Of a stretch of DNA of 64,000 bases, positions 36,044 through 47,602 are shown piece after piece. Origin of the DNA: Hexactinellida sp. DTS-2022 (Eukaryota; Porifera; Hexactinellida); the NCBI GenBank assembly GCA_028753945.1, contig JAPNXP010000009.1, forward strand, positions 2,232,001-2,296,000. Reading direction: 5' to 3'. The notes under the pieces were generated by a model that did not search any database, was not told where the DNA came from, and saw only the letters and a program-made list of their open reading frames with translations. Position 1 is the stretch's first letter; each line of letters begins with the position of its first letter. The position numbers and the translations under genes were made by a program.

Positions 36044-38384
36044 ATGTCAGAATTATGCATCAACTGTGGAAAACGTGTGACACCGAGACAACAAGGTTTA
36101 CAATGTGAACCTTGTGGACGTTGGATTCATAGAATTTGCGGAACTTGCGTTTCTCAAGATGTATATCGCCAGGCTGTTCGCGAAGAAAGGAATATTGATT
36201 GGTATTGTACTTCTTGTCACTCAGATATATCCCCTAACGAAAATGAACAGATATCAGTTGCTGAAGTAGACAGTATTAATATTAATAACAATACTCTTAT
36301 GCCATTCGCAAATAGTACACCAGTACATTCTCCTCATACTACCTTATCCCCGGGCGTTCCAACATTTGAGTTGAATATTTCTAACTTTACACATTTCAAT
36401 ACTGACTGTATAAATGCCAACAGCACTTTCAGTATTGATGATATAGGTTCTTTTGAATTAGATGATGAAACAAACTTCACAGTGCATGATTTAAATCCTG
36501 AAGGTAATCTCGAATTAAATTTAGAATCTATTCTTTCATCTGGTGATTCTTTTGAAATGGACACACTTCAAACACCAGTGCACACAGAAGAAGAGTCTTT
36601 AGAAGATATTGATCCCTCTAATACAATTACTTCAAGTGTTGCACCCATTAATTGATTTTGAAATTGTGAGGACTGGAAGTGAAAGAGGTCATTCATTATT
36701 AATTGACAGCCGTGGTTTCAAGTACACAGTTAAATTTAAGGGAAAAATTATTACCCGCTCGACTTGTTGTAAACGAAGCAAACTACATACTTGCAGAGCC
36801 ATTGTTATTCAAATAGGCAGCACCTTCAAACCTGGTATCTTATTTAATTTATGTATTAATATGACAAACGATATTACTATTTTTAAATCCTAGGCCCACC
36901 TGACAAACGATATTACTACCCTGACAAACGATATTACTATTTTTAAATCCTAGGCCCACAGCCACATACTCACCCATCCTCTTCAGGACTCTTAACAAGT
37001 ACAAAAGTTAGAGTAGAAATAAAAGAGAAGGTTGTTTCTCAAGTATTTAGATCTGCACAAGCAATTGCCAATGATGTACTTATAAATACAATTGGATCTA
37101 GTATGTCAGTTGAGTCATTACCACAACCTATAGCTTTTAGCCAGATCAGCAAATCGCCACCGCCAACGATTCCGTCCCAAAGACCCTTCCACGTTGGATT
37201 TTGCTATCTCTTACGACCATGTACCAGCTGGATTCCTACAAAGAGATCTTGTGGGCATTGATTATAGACATATTATATTTGCTACTACTTCTATGCTTGA
37301 ACTTCTTGCTCGTGCTAAAGTTTGGTATTTAGATGCTACTTTTAAGGTAGTTAAGTATCCTTTTAGTCAATTGTTTTCAATTCACGCATTTGTAAAACAT
37401 GGAGCAGCATGTAAACAGGTGCCCTGATCTTTATTCTTATGTCAAGACGAAGGAATAGCGACTATCAATTGGTTCTACGTGAAATTGAGAATATTCTACC
37501 TACTTATCCATCTGTTACAAGAATAGTTTTGGATTTTGAATTAGCTATGTGGGCCTCAATTCCAATTGTATTTCCTGAGGTATGTTTAATGGGGTGTGCG
37601 TTTCATTGGAACCAGGCTGTATGGAGAAAAATACAGGAATTGGGACTCGTGATAGCATACAGGTAATTCATTTTTGTATGTTTGTTGACAAAATCAACAT
37701 TCTATAATCTATATTTAGACAAGATGATTCCCATCGGAAATACATTAAACGGTTGATGTCACTGCCTTATCTACCTGCTGAACACATCGTAGAAACCTTC
37801 AGGTAATTCATTCGTCTCAAAAACATGTGGACTTATTATAATTTACTGACATTTAGTATCTAATAGTGAATTGATTTATTGCTTACATTATTAGGCGATT
37901 GCGCCAAAAGGCGAATACACCACAATTATCACACTTAACTAACTACATTTATCAAACTTGGATAATAAACAGCATGTGGAAACCAAATTGCTGGAGTGTC
38001 TAACACCAGTTAATAAGAACAAACAATGATGTCGAAGGTTGGCACTCCAGTTTGAATCGAGCCGCAGCAAGAAGTAATTTGGAATTTTATTTGCTTGTAG
38101 AGTTGCTCTCAAGAGAGGTAAATTGGCGAGTATTCTATTTATTTAAATATATAATATAATTATTGCTCATAAGATTATTGTAATTTTTTTAGGCTAAATT
38201 GGTTGATCTCCAACTCATGCTTGTACATGATGAAAAACTCACCAGACGCCAAAGGCGGCGTTATCGATGGTGCCAAGGAATGATATGTAAAGCATGGGAA
38301 AACTATAGGGCAACACCAATGACTCTGAGAGACTCAAAACGCCTACTAGACAAATGTGGTCAAATGATATGTCCAACAGAATGA
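36044..38384 (+). pseudogene. MULE transposase with PHD-like and FLYWCH-like domains, decayed
   Basis: Five exons with phase-consistent GT-AG introns can be read: 36044-36834, 36954-37662, 37719-37802, 37895-38117 and 38193-38384. The N-terminus is a Cys/His finger (CINCGKRV, then CEPCGRWIHRICG and WYCTSCH), followed by an acidic linker. A FLYWCH-like domain comes next (GFKYTVKFKG, CC, C-R-A and a PHTHP end that is restored only by removing intron 1). The MULE core has YLDATFKV, VLDFELAMW and the GCAFHWNQAVW zinc-like motif, then RTNNDVEGWH. The copy is broken by frame changes near 36645, 37137 and 37423 and by an in-frame TAA at 38001. Intron 1 contains a direct repeat of its own acceptor region. 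The element cannot make a full transposase as read. Single-base assembly errors could explain the shifts but not easily the stop. Confidence 0.88.
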
Positions 38385-38703
38385 CTAATCATTGTTTCTC
38401 TCAAAATTACTTATGATAAATCACTAGTGATACTTAATACTTAACTTAATAGATAATATTCTTTTTATAAGTTATAATATTTATAATCTTTATTGGTTGA
38501 GTATTATTGGATGTTATTAAACAAGATTAGTATTTTTCAACTAAGTTTAGTATTTACCAGGGTGTTCTTATAACCGGCATCCACTCTAGTTACTAACTGG
38601 TACGAGTTGACCTAAAAATTTGGTACGAGTTGACTTATTGCACTGGTACGAGTTGGTCATTGGTACGAGTTGACTGGTTCCCAATGATGGCATGGCGGAA
38701 AAA

Positions 38704-38823
38704 AATCCAAAATTGCAGCTGTGCTGACAGTATTTTCCTTGGAGGCACTATCAATTACCCAACCGGTAGCCACCAATAGATAGTGCCACCAAAAGGAATA
38801 CTGTCGGCACAGCTGCAATTTTT
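38704..38823. repeat. Lone array hairpin without module body
   Basis: A full hairpin (AATCCAAAATTGCAGCTGTG left arm, ACTGTCGGCACAGCTGCAATT right arm) is preceded by the usual GATGGCATGGCGGAAAAA but has no following TCCGTAG arm or body. The loop is longer and includes CCAACCGGTAGC. It ends about 105 bases before the first PTCD3 exon, and shows the hairpin as a unit separable from the module. Confidence 0.85.
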
Positions 38824-38929
38824 TTAATTTTTAATATTTATTGTCTGGCTTAATATTGTTCTCATTTTCTCACTCGAAAATTCAATATTAAATTATTAAA
38901 ATTTGACTTAATTGCTTGATTCTTATTAG

Positions 38930-39687
38930 ATGAACATTCTTTTAGTCAGTAGGGAGTCTATCTGGTACCGTATCCCCCGTAGTGTGTATCTGTCCAGCTC
39001 TCCACTAGATAGCTCTGTGGACGCAGACACCGGGACCGTCTGGCCGCGGTACAAGCCGCAGAGGAACAAGCACGCGGTGCTAGACGCACTGGCCTCTACT
39101 GTGAAACCCATTTCCCCTCCGCTCATGTTCGGACACGGTCCCAATGACCCCTACTTCATCCACTTCTCCCGCAGCTCCCTATTGCAGTATGCTCAGCACT
39201 GGCTAGCCGGGAAGAAGGCTGCCGAGTTCGTTATAGACCGGACACCGTCTCTCTTCCCGGGGTTCCGGGCCCTACCCGAGATAGTACCGGACCCGGAACC
39301 CCCTCCATCCCCGGAGCATACTCTGGAGAGACTGGACTATCTCGTGCGATTGGGAATGGCCGAGGAGGCCTATTCTCTGTATACAACACTCAAGACAGAG
39401 CATAGTTACGTGAACATTCCTGTGAGGCTCCTTGACAACCTGCTGGAGCTAATGACGAATAAGTGTGTGGGAGGTGAGTTCATGTTCATGCCCGGGAAGA
39501 GGAAGCACAAGCCACAGGGAAAGACGAAGCTACAGGAGGAAGAGAGCTGTTGGGACACTGCCTATTTCACAGGAGCTGCTAAGAGATGGAAGAAGGGAGG
39601 TCCCTGTGATCAGCTGTTCCAGGAGATGAAGAGTTCTGGAGTTGCTACAGCTGACTCGTACAATTCTATGATGTTAGGAAAATTCAG
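38930..39687 (+). CDS. PTCD3: PTCD3 (mitochondrial small-ribosome PPR protein), first exon
   Basis: This encodes residues 1-252 and two bases of codon 253. PTCD3 (mS39) is a pentatricopeptide-repeat protein of the mitochondrial 28S ribosomal subunit, near the mRNA channel entry. The block HAVLDALASTVKP and the following DPYF segment match the conserved N-terminal part of animal PTCD3. The last part begins a PPR motif (DSYNSMMLGKF). The donor is CAG/GTTAGT at 39688. The ATG directly follows TTATTAG. It may be the true start, since its first 25 residues are Arg- and Ser-rich and could be a mitochondrial presequence. Alternatively TTATTAG is an acceptor and a further 5' exon exists; the in-frame codon before the ATG is TAG, so one of the two must hold. 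Codon use is GC-richer than the surroundings. Confidence 0.88.
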
Positions 39688-39734
39688 GTTAGTTACCCCT
39701 TATTGTTTGATTGCTTGTTTATTATTTCTTTGAG

Positions 39735-39930
39735 CAAGGCTGGAATCGGTTAACCGGCTAACCGGTTAACCGTTGCTGACATAGGTTAACGGTTGGAGAT
39801 TTTATTAACCAGTTAACCGGTCTGTTGAATATCAGCAGAATTATTGGGAAATTAATGTATAAATTATAAAATTTTTTAAATTTTATCAGAATATCTTAGT
39901 CCTGTTGTATGAGATTTCTACTACCATGAG
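39735..39930 (-). repeat. Fragment of the CAAGGCTGG/GGTTAACCG element family
   Basis: CAAGGCTGGAATCGGTTAACC and the following 110 bases match the reverse complement of the right end of the element at 62381-62791. Only this end is present here. GGTTAACCG words recur several times. Confidence 0.65.
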
Positions 39931-40707
39931 ATTCTTACTACTTTGAATACAAGGACCATGGATGACAAATTGCTATGATATTCTTACTACCATGAGATTC
40001 TTACTACCTTTGTTATTCTTTCTCACCTGTTTTCTCAAGATCTATTCTCAATATAATTGAGTGTTAACCACATGAATAACCAATTTAGAAAGGTATAGCA
40101 AGAATTTAATTGTGATACTGTAATGAATAAATTTTATTTGCTAATAGGATTACTATCATTTAGTTACTAACTAATTTCTAAAAAAGGATTACAAAAGAGT
40201 TTTGATTGCAAATACTATAATATAATAAATACATTACTAAACTGTAATTCGTAAAATATGAAGGTTAACGATCATTTATGAGATCAGTAACAGGCTGAAA
40301 ATGGTGTTCCAAATTTGCTAACTATATTGCTTGACTGGTGTTTTCTCCACGTTTTCATTATATTGAAATTATAATTAGCACGAATCATCCACTAATTGTA
40401 TATTGGTTGCCAAAATCTGATTAGAATCCATTTGAGAATTCAGAAGATATTCTGTTGATGAGTGTCCACTAACTTATCTTCCAAGTAACGCAGATAAATT
40501 CAGCTCCTTGTATTCAATGAATCTGTATTTCTCTATATACTACTAGTACAGTAGATGTTGTATATAAGAACGCCGGTTATAAGAACACGAGCCCTTCGGT
40601 CTCGGTCGCTTTGCGACAGATCGGTGCTACGCACCTCAAGTTAACGGCCGCTGTGCGGCCTTACTCCTCACACTTTCTACCATGGAAATGGTAGATAGGG
40701 ACGTTAT

Positions 40708-40985
40708 GATTTTGATTTTCATTAATTTGTTTACCTATTTGTGTAAACAACAACAACAAATATTCATATTAGAAAATTATAACCGCGAAAATCGTGTTCA
40801 GCATACTTGTTTACCTATAATACCTGTTGGAAGCTAACTTCTGGTTTGATTTTGAATTTCATTAATTTGTTTACCTATTTTGTGTAAACAACAACAATAA
40901 ATATTCATATTATAAATTTATAAATGCGAAATTCGTGTTCAGCATACTTGTTTACATATTATAACATTTGAAAGTTAGTTTATAT
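40708..40985 (+). repeat. Tandem duplication, period 140 bp
   Basis: GATTTTGATTTTCATTAATT at 40708 and GATTTTGAATTTCATTAATT at 40848 begin two similar copies that share TTTACCTATT-TGTGTAAACAACAACAA and CGTGTTCAGCATACTTG. A single inverted copy lies at about 2050-2170. Confidence 0.75.
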
Positions 40986-41084
40986 CTCATATATAATGCG
41001 GTTTCTATCCCCCCGTCACTTTAATACAATCCGGACAAACAAACACACACACACACAACAATCGAGATTTAATAATATAGATTA

Positions 41085-41440
41085 ACCGTTTTAAGCTACG
41101 GTTGTGAATCGATTTCTCGACATGGTTAACCGATTAACCGCCCATGCTACTAAATCCTTCTAATCCTCTAGAAAATCCAGATTATACTACTGAATAAGAC
41201 TCAGCTTTAAAAAGTATTACCCAAAATAGTACATTAATTGATGCATTTATATTTTGGGTAAGTTAAAAAGAAAATATATTATTTTGGTGATGCCGTGATG
41301 GGAAATGAATTTATGATATCATTTTCTAACACAATTCAGATAATTTTAATTATTTATTCAATAATTTCCATACTGCTGATTTTCAACAGACCGGAAAACT
41401 GGTTAACGAATTCTGTAACCGCTAACCGAATCCAGCTTTG
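41085..41440 (+). repeat. Second GGTTAACCG-family fragment
   Basis: It matches 62393-62791 in the same orientation (GATTCGATTTCTCG-type block, GAATAAGACTCAG, and a right end AACCGAATCCAGCTTTG). The left terminus is missing. Confidence 0.65.
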
Positions 41441-41800
41441 ATATGCAGTTCCCGACGATGTTCTTATAACCGACATCTACTGGTGTGTATTTTTCCGAAT
41501 ACAGCAGATATTGCTAGAAAAAAAAACTGTTCCCATGTGGTTCAATAGATTCAGGGCGAGTGGAATAAACATTGCCACTTATTGCTGGATTTAAAAATCG
41601 AGTAGGTTGCATTAAGATATTTGTCACTATAGTTACTGGAAAGTTGGAATGGAAGTTAGAGAAAGGAGTAGACAGCCAGTATTTTCTGATACAGTGTTTT
41701 ATTCATATTTCGAATATAAATATCGGAAGGGCAAGAGAAAGTAGAATTCAATTCCAATATCAGGTAGAACGAACTATAACCAGTGCAGTGCCACATTTTT
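41441..41800. other. Intron spacer, nothing recognised
   Basis: Apart from the right end of the Tigger-like element, this is unique-looking AT-rich sequence. The 84-residue open frame running into the mini-units has no recognisable domain and I do not call it. Confidence 0.35.
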
Positions 41801-42546
41801 ACTGTGCCGACTATACCATAGTATAGTGGCCCAGTATTGGAATCACTGCCTTTATTACTGTGCCGACTATACTATAGTATAGTGGCCCAGTATTGGAATC
41901 ACTGCCTTTATTATTTTTATTACTGTGCCGACTATACTATAGTATAGTGGCCCAGTATTAGAATCACTGCCTTTATTACTGTGCCGACTATACTATAGTA
42001 TAGTGGGCCAGTTCTAATCTTACTGCCTTTAATAATATTATTTTTATTATTTAGAATTTTTATTTTTTACTGTGCCGACTATACTATAGTATAGTGGCCC
42101 AGTATTAGAATCACTGCCTTTATTATTTTTTACTGTGCCGACTATACTATAGTATAGTGGCCCAGTATTAGAATCACTGCCTTTATTACTGTGCCGACTA
42201 TACTATAGTATAGTGGCCCAGTTCTAATCTTACTGCCTTTATTACTGTGCCGACTATACTATAGTATAGTGGCCCAGTATTAGAATCACTGCCTTTATTA
42301 CTGTGCCGACTATACTATAGTATAGTGGCCCAGTATTGGAATCACTGCCTTTATTTTTATTATTACTGTTCCGACTATACTATAGTATAGTGGCCCAGTT
42401 CTAATCTCACTGCCTTTATTTTTATTATTACTGTGCCGACTATACTATAGTATAGTGGCCCAGTTCTAATCTCACTGCCTTTATTTTTTTACTGTGCCGA
42501 CTATACTATAGTATAGTGGCCCAGTATTAGAATCACTGCCTTTATT
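41801..42546 (+). repeat. Twelve mini-units, the longest block in the window
   Basis: The units start near 41801, 41857, 41922, 41978, 42069, 42132, 42188, 42244, 42300, 42364, 42430 and 42491. The 16-bp palindrome is perfect in eleven; the first has a C substitution. Two tail types (TATT-GAATCACTGCC and TTCTAATCT-ACTGCC) alternate irregularly, and the separators vary between TTATT and longer T/A tracts. The block leads into a G-type arm at 42563. Confidence 0.92.
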
Positions 42547-45500
42547 ATTATTTTTTTTTTTTTCTCCGTAGACGGTGCCCTGGCCTGAGCTTTATAGTTG
42601 ATGGGCTGAAACTTGGCATGTAGGTGCGATGGGACCGTCTAATTTGCACCTGGGGTTACGATTTTTGATTAACAAATTTTGGACACATCTTTAACACCTT
42701 TCAAAATTTGTCTGGTCCATAACTCAAAAAATGTTTTACTAAACCCCAATTTTTATTTCATATTTGGATTCACCATAAAACTCTGCGTCTGATGGGAGAA
42801 GAAAACTTTCAAAAAAGAGTTTTATTTCTGCCATAAATGGGGGTTGAAATTTCTTTGTTTACTCACACTTCAATTTCAGTAAAACTGTGAAATCTAATTC
42901 CATTGTTTCAACTTGTAATAATTATATTGATTTAACTTGTTAAATCTTTCACTATTGTTTCAACTTGCGATAATTAAATTGATTCAACTTATAAATTCCA
43001 GCTGGCATCTATTTAATTGTAGTATTACTATACAATGGATTAAATAAAATATAATAATATAAGGAATTTGTTGACTAAACTCAAATCACCGTGGATAACA
43101 TTGCTAAAATAAATAACTAATAATATAACTTATTATCAATACATAATGAATTAATGGCATTAAACTCAAGATGGTTTAAGATAGAAACAAACTTCGAGTT
43201 TATCTACCGTTCCTTGTGACCCGGACCAATTAACAAATGCTTCTTCACACCTTGGGCGTTGATGACTTGGCGAAAAAAAATCCAAAATTGCAGCCTGCGC
43301 CGACAGCATGTTCCTTTGGAGGCACTATCAATAAACAACCAACAAAATATAGTGCCACCAAAGGAACATGCGTCGGCACAGGGTGCAATTTTGGATTTTT
43401 TTTTATTTTTTTTCTCCGTAGACGGTACCCTGGCCAGAGCTCTATAGTTGATGGGCTGAAACTTGGCATGTAGGTGCGGTGGGACCGTCTAATTTGCACC
43501 TGGGGTTACGATTTTTTATTAAGAAATTTTTGACACATCTTTAACACCTTTCAGATTTTGTCTGGTCCATAACTCAAAATATGTTTTACTAAACCCGAAA
43601 ATTTTATTTCATATTTGGATTCCCCATAAAATTCTGCGTCTGATGGGAGAAGAAAACCTTCAAAAAAGGTTTTATTCCTGCCATTAATGGGGGTTGAAAT
43701 TTCTTTGTTTACTCACACTTCAGTTTCAATAAAACTGTTAAATCTAATTCCATTGTTTCAACTTGTAATAATTATATTGATTTAACTTGTTAAATCCTAC
43801 TCTAGTGATTCAACTTGCGATAATTATATTGATTTAACTTATAAATTCCAGCTGGCTTCTATTTAATTCTAGCATTACTATACAATGGATAAAATTAAAT
43901 TAATTTATATAAGGAATTTGTTGACTTTACTCAACTCACCGTAGATAACATTGCTAAAATAAATAACTAATAATTTAATTTATTATCAATAAGTAATGAA
44001 TGGCATTAAACTAAAGATGGTTTATGATAGAACCGTTAACATTTTACATTCCACAACAACGACAGATAAAGTGATTATATTTATTTCGCGAGAATATTCT
44101 TGCACAATTAATGTACTGACGAAATTTATTATAATTAATTCCTTTTGTATTTAACTTATAGACGGTTCCAATTGGATTATTGGGGTTATCGAGTGCGCTG
44201 AATTCAAATATGATAGTGAAATTCGATTTAAATTAATAATAAGTGCAAATAATTGAACTTTATTTATTTTGCTGTACATAATAATGATGTTAAATTATTA
44301 ATTTATTAATTAAATATTTATACTAATTAGCTAAATTTCATTAATCTCAGAGATGATACAAGATAGAAACAAACTTTCAATTTATCAATTGGTCCTTATG
44401 CCACGTACCACCTATACAAGTGAGTCTTGACACCTTGAGGTGATGATGACATCGTTAAAAAAATGTGTTTTTACAATTTTGTTAATTCGATATTAAAAAT
44501 GGGTTAGTTCATGTTGGGTGATGACCCAACACTCACATAAAAAATGCTGAGTCATCAGTTGTTATATTCTACTCAAACTTGAATATCGCTAAAAGGAAGT
44601 GAACTAAAACGAAACTTCCACCACTCTAAGGGTCGATGCCTTCTGTAACACCTTTTTGAAATGATTTAACACCTTTATAGTGATGATGACTTGGCGAAAA
44701 AAAAATCCAAAATTGCATCCTGTGCCGACAGCATGTTCCATTGGAGGCACTATCAATAAACCACCAACAAAATATAGTGCCACCCAAGGAACATGCGTCG
44801 GCACAGGATGCAATTTTGGATTTTTTTTTCTCCGTAGACGGTGCCCTGGCCTGAGCTTTATAGTTGATGGGCTGAAACTTGGCATGTAGGTGCGATGGGA
44901 CCGTCTAATTTGCACCTGGGGTTACGATTTTTGATTAACAAATTTTGGCCACATCTTTAACACCTTTCAAAATTTGTCTGGTCCATAACTCAAAATATGT
45001 TTTACTAAACCCCCAAATTTTATTTCATATTTGGATTCGCCATAAAATTCTGCGTCTGATGGGAGAAGAAAACTTTCAATAAAGGGGTCAATTTCTGCCA
45101 TAAATGGGGCTTGAAATTTCTTTGTTTACTCACACTTCAATTTCAGTAAAGTGTTAAATCTAATTCTATTGTTTCAACTTGTAATAATTATATTGATTTA
45201 ACTTGTTAAATCCTACTCTAGTGATTCAACTTGCGATAATTATATTGATTTAACTTATAAATTCCAGCTGGCTTCTATTTAATTCTAGTATTACTATACA
45301 ATTGATTAAATTAAATAATATAATATAAGGAATTTGTTGACTCAACTCAACCAACCATGGATAACATTGCTAAAATAAATAACTAATAATATAACTTATT
45401 ATCAATACATAATGAAAAAATGGCATTAAACTCAAGCTGGTTTATGATAGAAACTAACTTTAAATTTATCTACCGTTCCTTGTGACTCCGACCAATTAAC

Positions 45501-47412
45501 AAATGCTTCTTCACACCTTGGACGTTGATGACTTGGCGAAAAAAAATCCAAAATTGCAGCCTGCGCCGACAGCATGTTCCTTTGGAGGCACTATCAATAA
45601 ACAACACAAAAATATAGTGCCACCAAAGGAACATGCGTCGGCACAGCTGCAATTTTGGATTTTATTTTTATTTTTATTTTTATTTTATTATTATTATTAT
45701 TTTTATTTCTCCGTAGCAGGTGCCCAGGCCTGAGCTTTATAGTTGATGGGCTGAAACTTGGCATGTAGGTGCGATGGGACCGTCTAATTTGCACCTGGGG
45801 TTACGATTTTTGATTAACAAATTTTTGACACATCTTTAACACCTTTCAAAATTTGTCTGGTCCATAACACAAAATATGTTTTACTAAACCCCCAAATTTT
45901 ATTTCACATTTGGATTCACCATAAAATTCCGCGTCTGATCGGAGAATAAATTTTCCAATAAAGGGTTCAATTTCTGCCATAAATGGGGGTTGAAATTTCT
46001 TTGTTTACTCACACTTCAATTTCAGTAAAGTGTTAAATCTAATTCCATTGTTTCAACTTGTAATAATTATATTGATTTTACTTGTTAAATCTTACTCTAT
46101 TGATTCAACTTGCGATAATTAAATTGATTTAACTTATAAATTGCAGCTGGCTTCTATTTAATTTACTATACAATGGATTAAATTAATTAATATAATATAA
46201 GGAATTTGTTGACTCAACTCAACCAACCATGGATAACATTGCTAAAATAAATAACTAATAATATAACTTATTATCAATACATAATGAATGAATGGCATTA
46301 AACTCAAGATGGTTTATGATAGAAACTAACTTCAAATTTATCTACCGTTCCTTGTGACTTCGACCAATTAACAAATGGTTGTTCACACCTTGGGCGATGA
46401 GGACTTGGCGAAAAAAATCCAAAATTGCAGCCTGCGCCGACAGCATGTTCCTTTGGAGGCACTATCAATAAACAACACAAAAATATAGTGCCACCAAAGG
46501 AACATGCGTCGGCACAGCTGCAATTTTGGATTTTATTTTTATTTTTATTTTTATTTTATTATTATTATTATTTTTATTTCTCCGTAGCAGGTGCCCAGGC
46601 CTGAGCTTTATAGTTGATGGGCTGAAACTTGGCATGTAGGTGCAATGGGACCGTCTAATTTGCACCTGGGGTTACGATTTTTGATTAACAAATTTTTGAC
46701 ACATCTTTAACACCTTTCAAAATTTGTCTGGTCCATAACACAAAATATGTTTTACTAAACCCCCAAATTTTATTTCACATTTGGATTCACCATAAAATTC
46801 TGCGTCTAATGGGAGAAGAAAACTTTCAATAAAGAGTTTTATTTCTGCCATAAATTGGGGTTGAAATTTCTTTGTTTACTCACACTTCAGTTTCAGTATA
46901 ACTGTTAAATCTAATTCCATTGTTTCAACTTGTAATAATTATATTGATTTTACTTGTTAAATCTTACTCTATTGATTCAACTTGCGATAATTAAATTGAT
47001 TTAACTTATAAATTGCAGCTGGCTTCTATTTAATTTACCATACAATGGATTAAATAAAATAATATAATATAAGGAATTTGTTGACTTAATTCAACTCAAC
47101 CGTGGATAAAATGCTAAGATAAATAACTAATAATATAATTTATTATCAATACATAATGAATGAATGGCATCAAACTCAAGATGGTTTAAGATAGAAACAA
47201 ACTTCAAATTTATCTACCGTTCCTTGTGACTCGGACCAATTAACAAATGCTTCTTCACACCTTGGGCGTTGATGACTTGGCAAAAAAAAATCCAAAATTG
47301 CAGCCTGTGCCGACAGCATGTTCCATTGGAGGACTATCAATAAACCACCAACAAAATATAGTGCCACCAAAGGAACATGCGTCGGCACAGGATGCAATTT
47401 TGGATTTTTATT

Positions 47413-47602
47413 ACTGTGCCGACTATACTATAGTATAGTGGCCCAGTATTGGAATCACTGCCTTTATTTATATTATTATTATTACTGTGCCGACTATACT
47501 ATAGTATAGTGGCCCAGTTCTAATCTCAGTGCCTTGGTTATTACTGTGCCGACTATACTATAGTATAGTGGCCCAGTTCTAATCTTAGTGCTTTGGTTAG
47601 TT
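47413..47602 (+). repeat. Three mini-units
   Basis: They start at 47413, 47493 and 47543 with three different tails (GAATCACTGCC, CTCAGTGCCTTGG, CTTAGTGCTTTGG). They sit between the hairpin at 47289 and an S-type arm. Confidence 0.88.

Larger units (their letters stand above)
35628..38690 (+). mobile_element. MULE transposon with inverted tandem CGTACC ends
   Basis: The left side (35628-35705) carries about four copies of ACTCGTACCAGGTCG or ACTCGTACTAAGTCA-like words. The right side (38597-38680) carries four copies of GGTACGAGTTGAC, the inverted complement. They bracket the transposase gene below. The outermost bases and a 9-bp target duplication could not be fixed. A pogo-like MITE has inserted near the left end, and a lone array hairpin abuts the right end. 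Confidence 0.7.
40549..41482. mobile_element. Candidate pogo/Tigger-like element, composite
   Basis: The ends are CAGTAGATGTTGTATATAAGA and TTCTTATAACCGACATCTACTG, inverted with a few mismatches; TA precedes the left end. The interior includes a GC-rich repeat (40588-40665), a tandem duplication (40708-40985) and the start of the GGTTAACCG family (41085-41440). It is a nest and not a simple element. No coding region is seen. Confidence 0.55.

Noticed and set aside
39688..39733. Extension of PTCD3 exon 1 to the stop at 39733
   Set aside because: The extra residues are intronic; splicing at CAG/GTTAGT joins the PPR motif in frame with 53408.
43245..47438. Recurrent 60-110 residue open frames over array hairpins (on both strands)
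   Set aside because: The similar peptides arise because the hairpin is palindromic and repeated; the frames start and stop at random in the arms, with no conservation of start codons.
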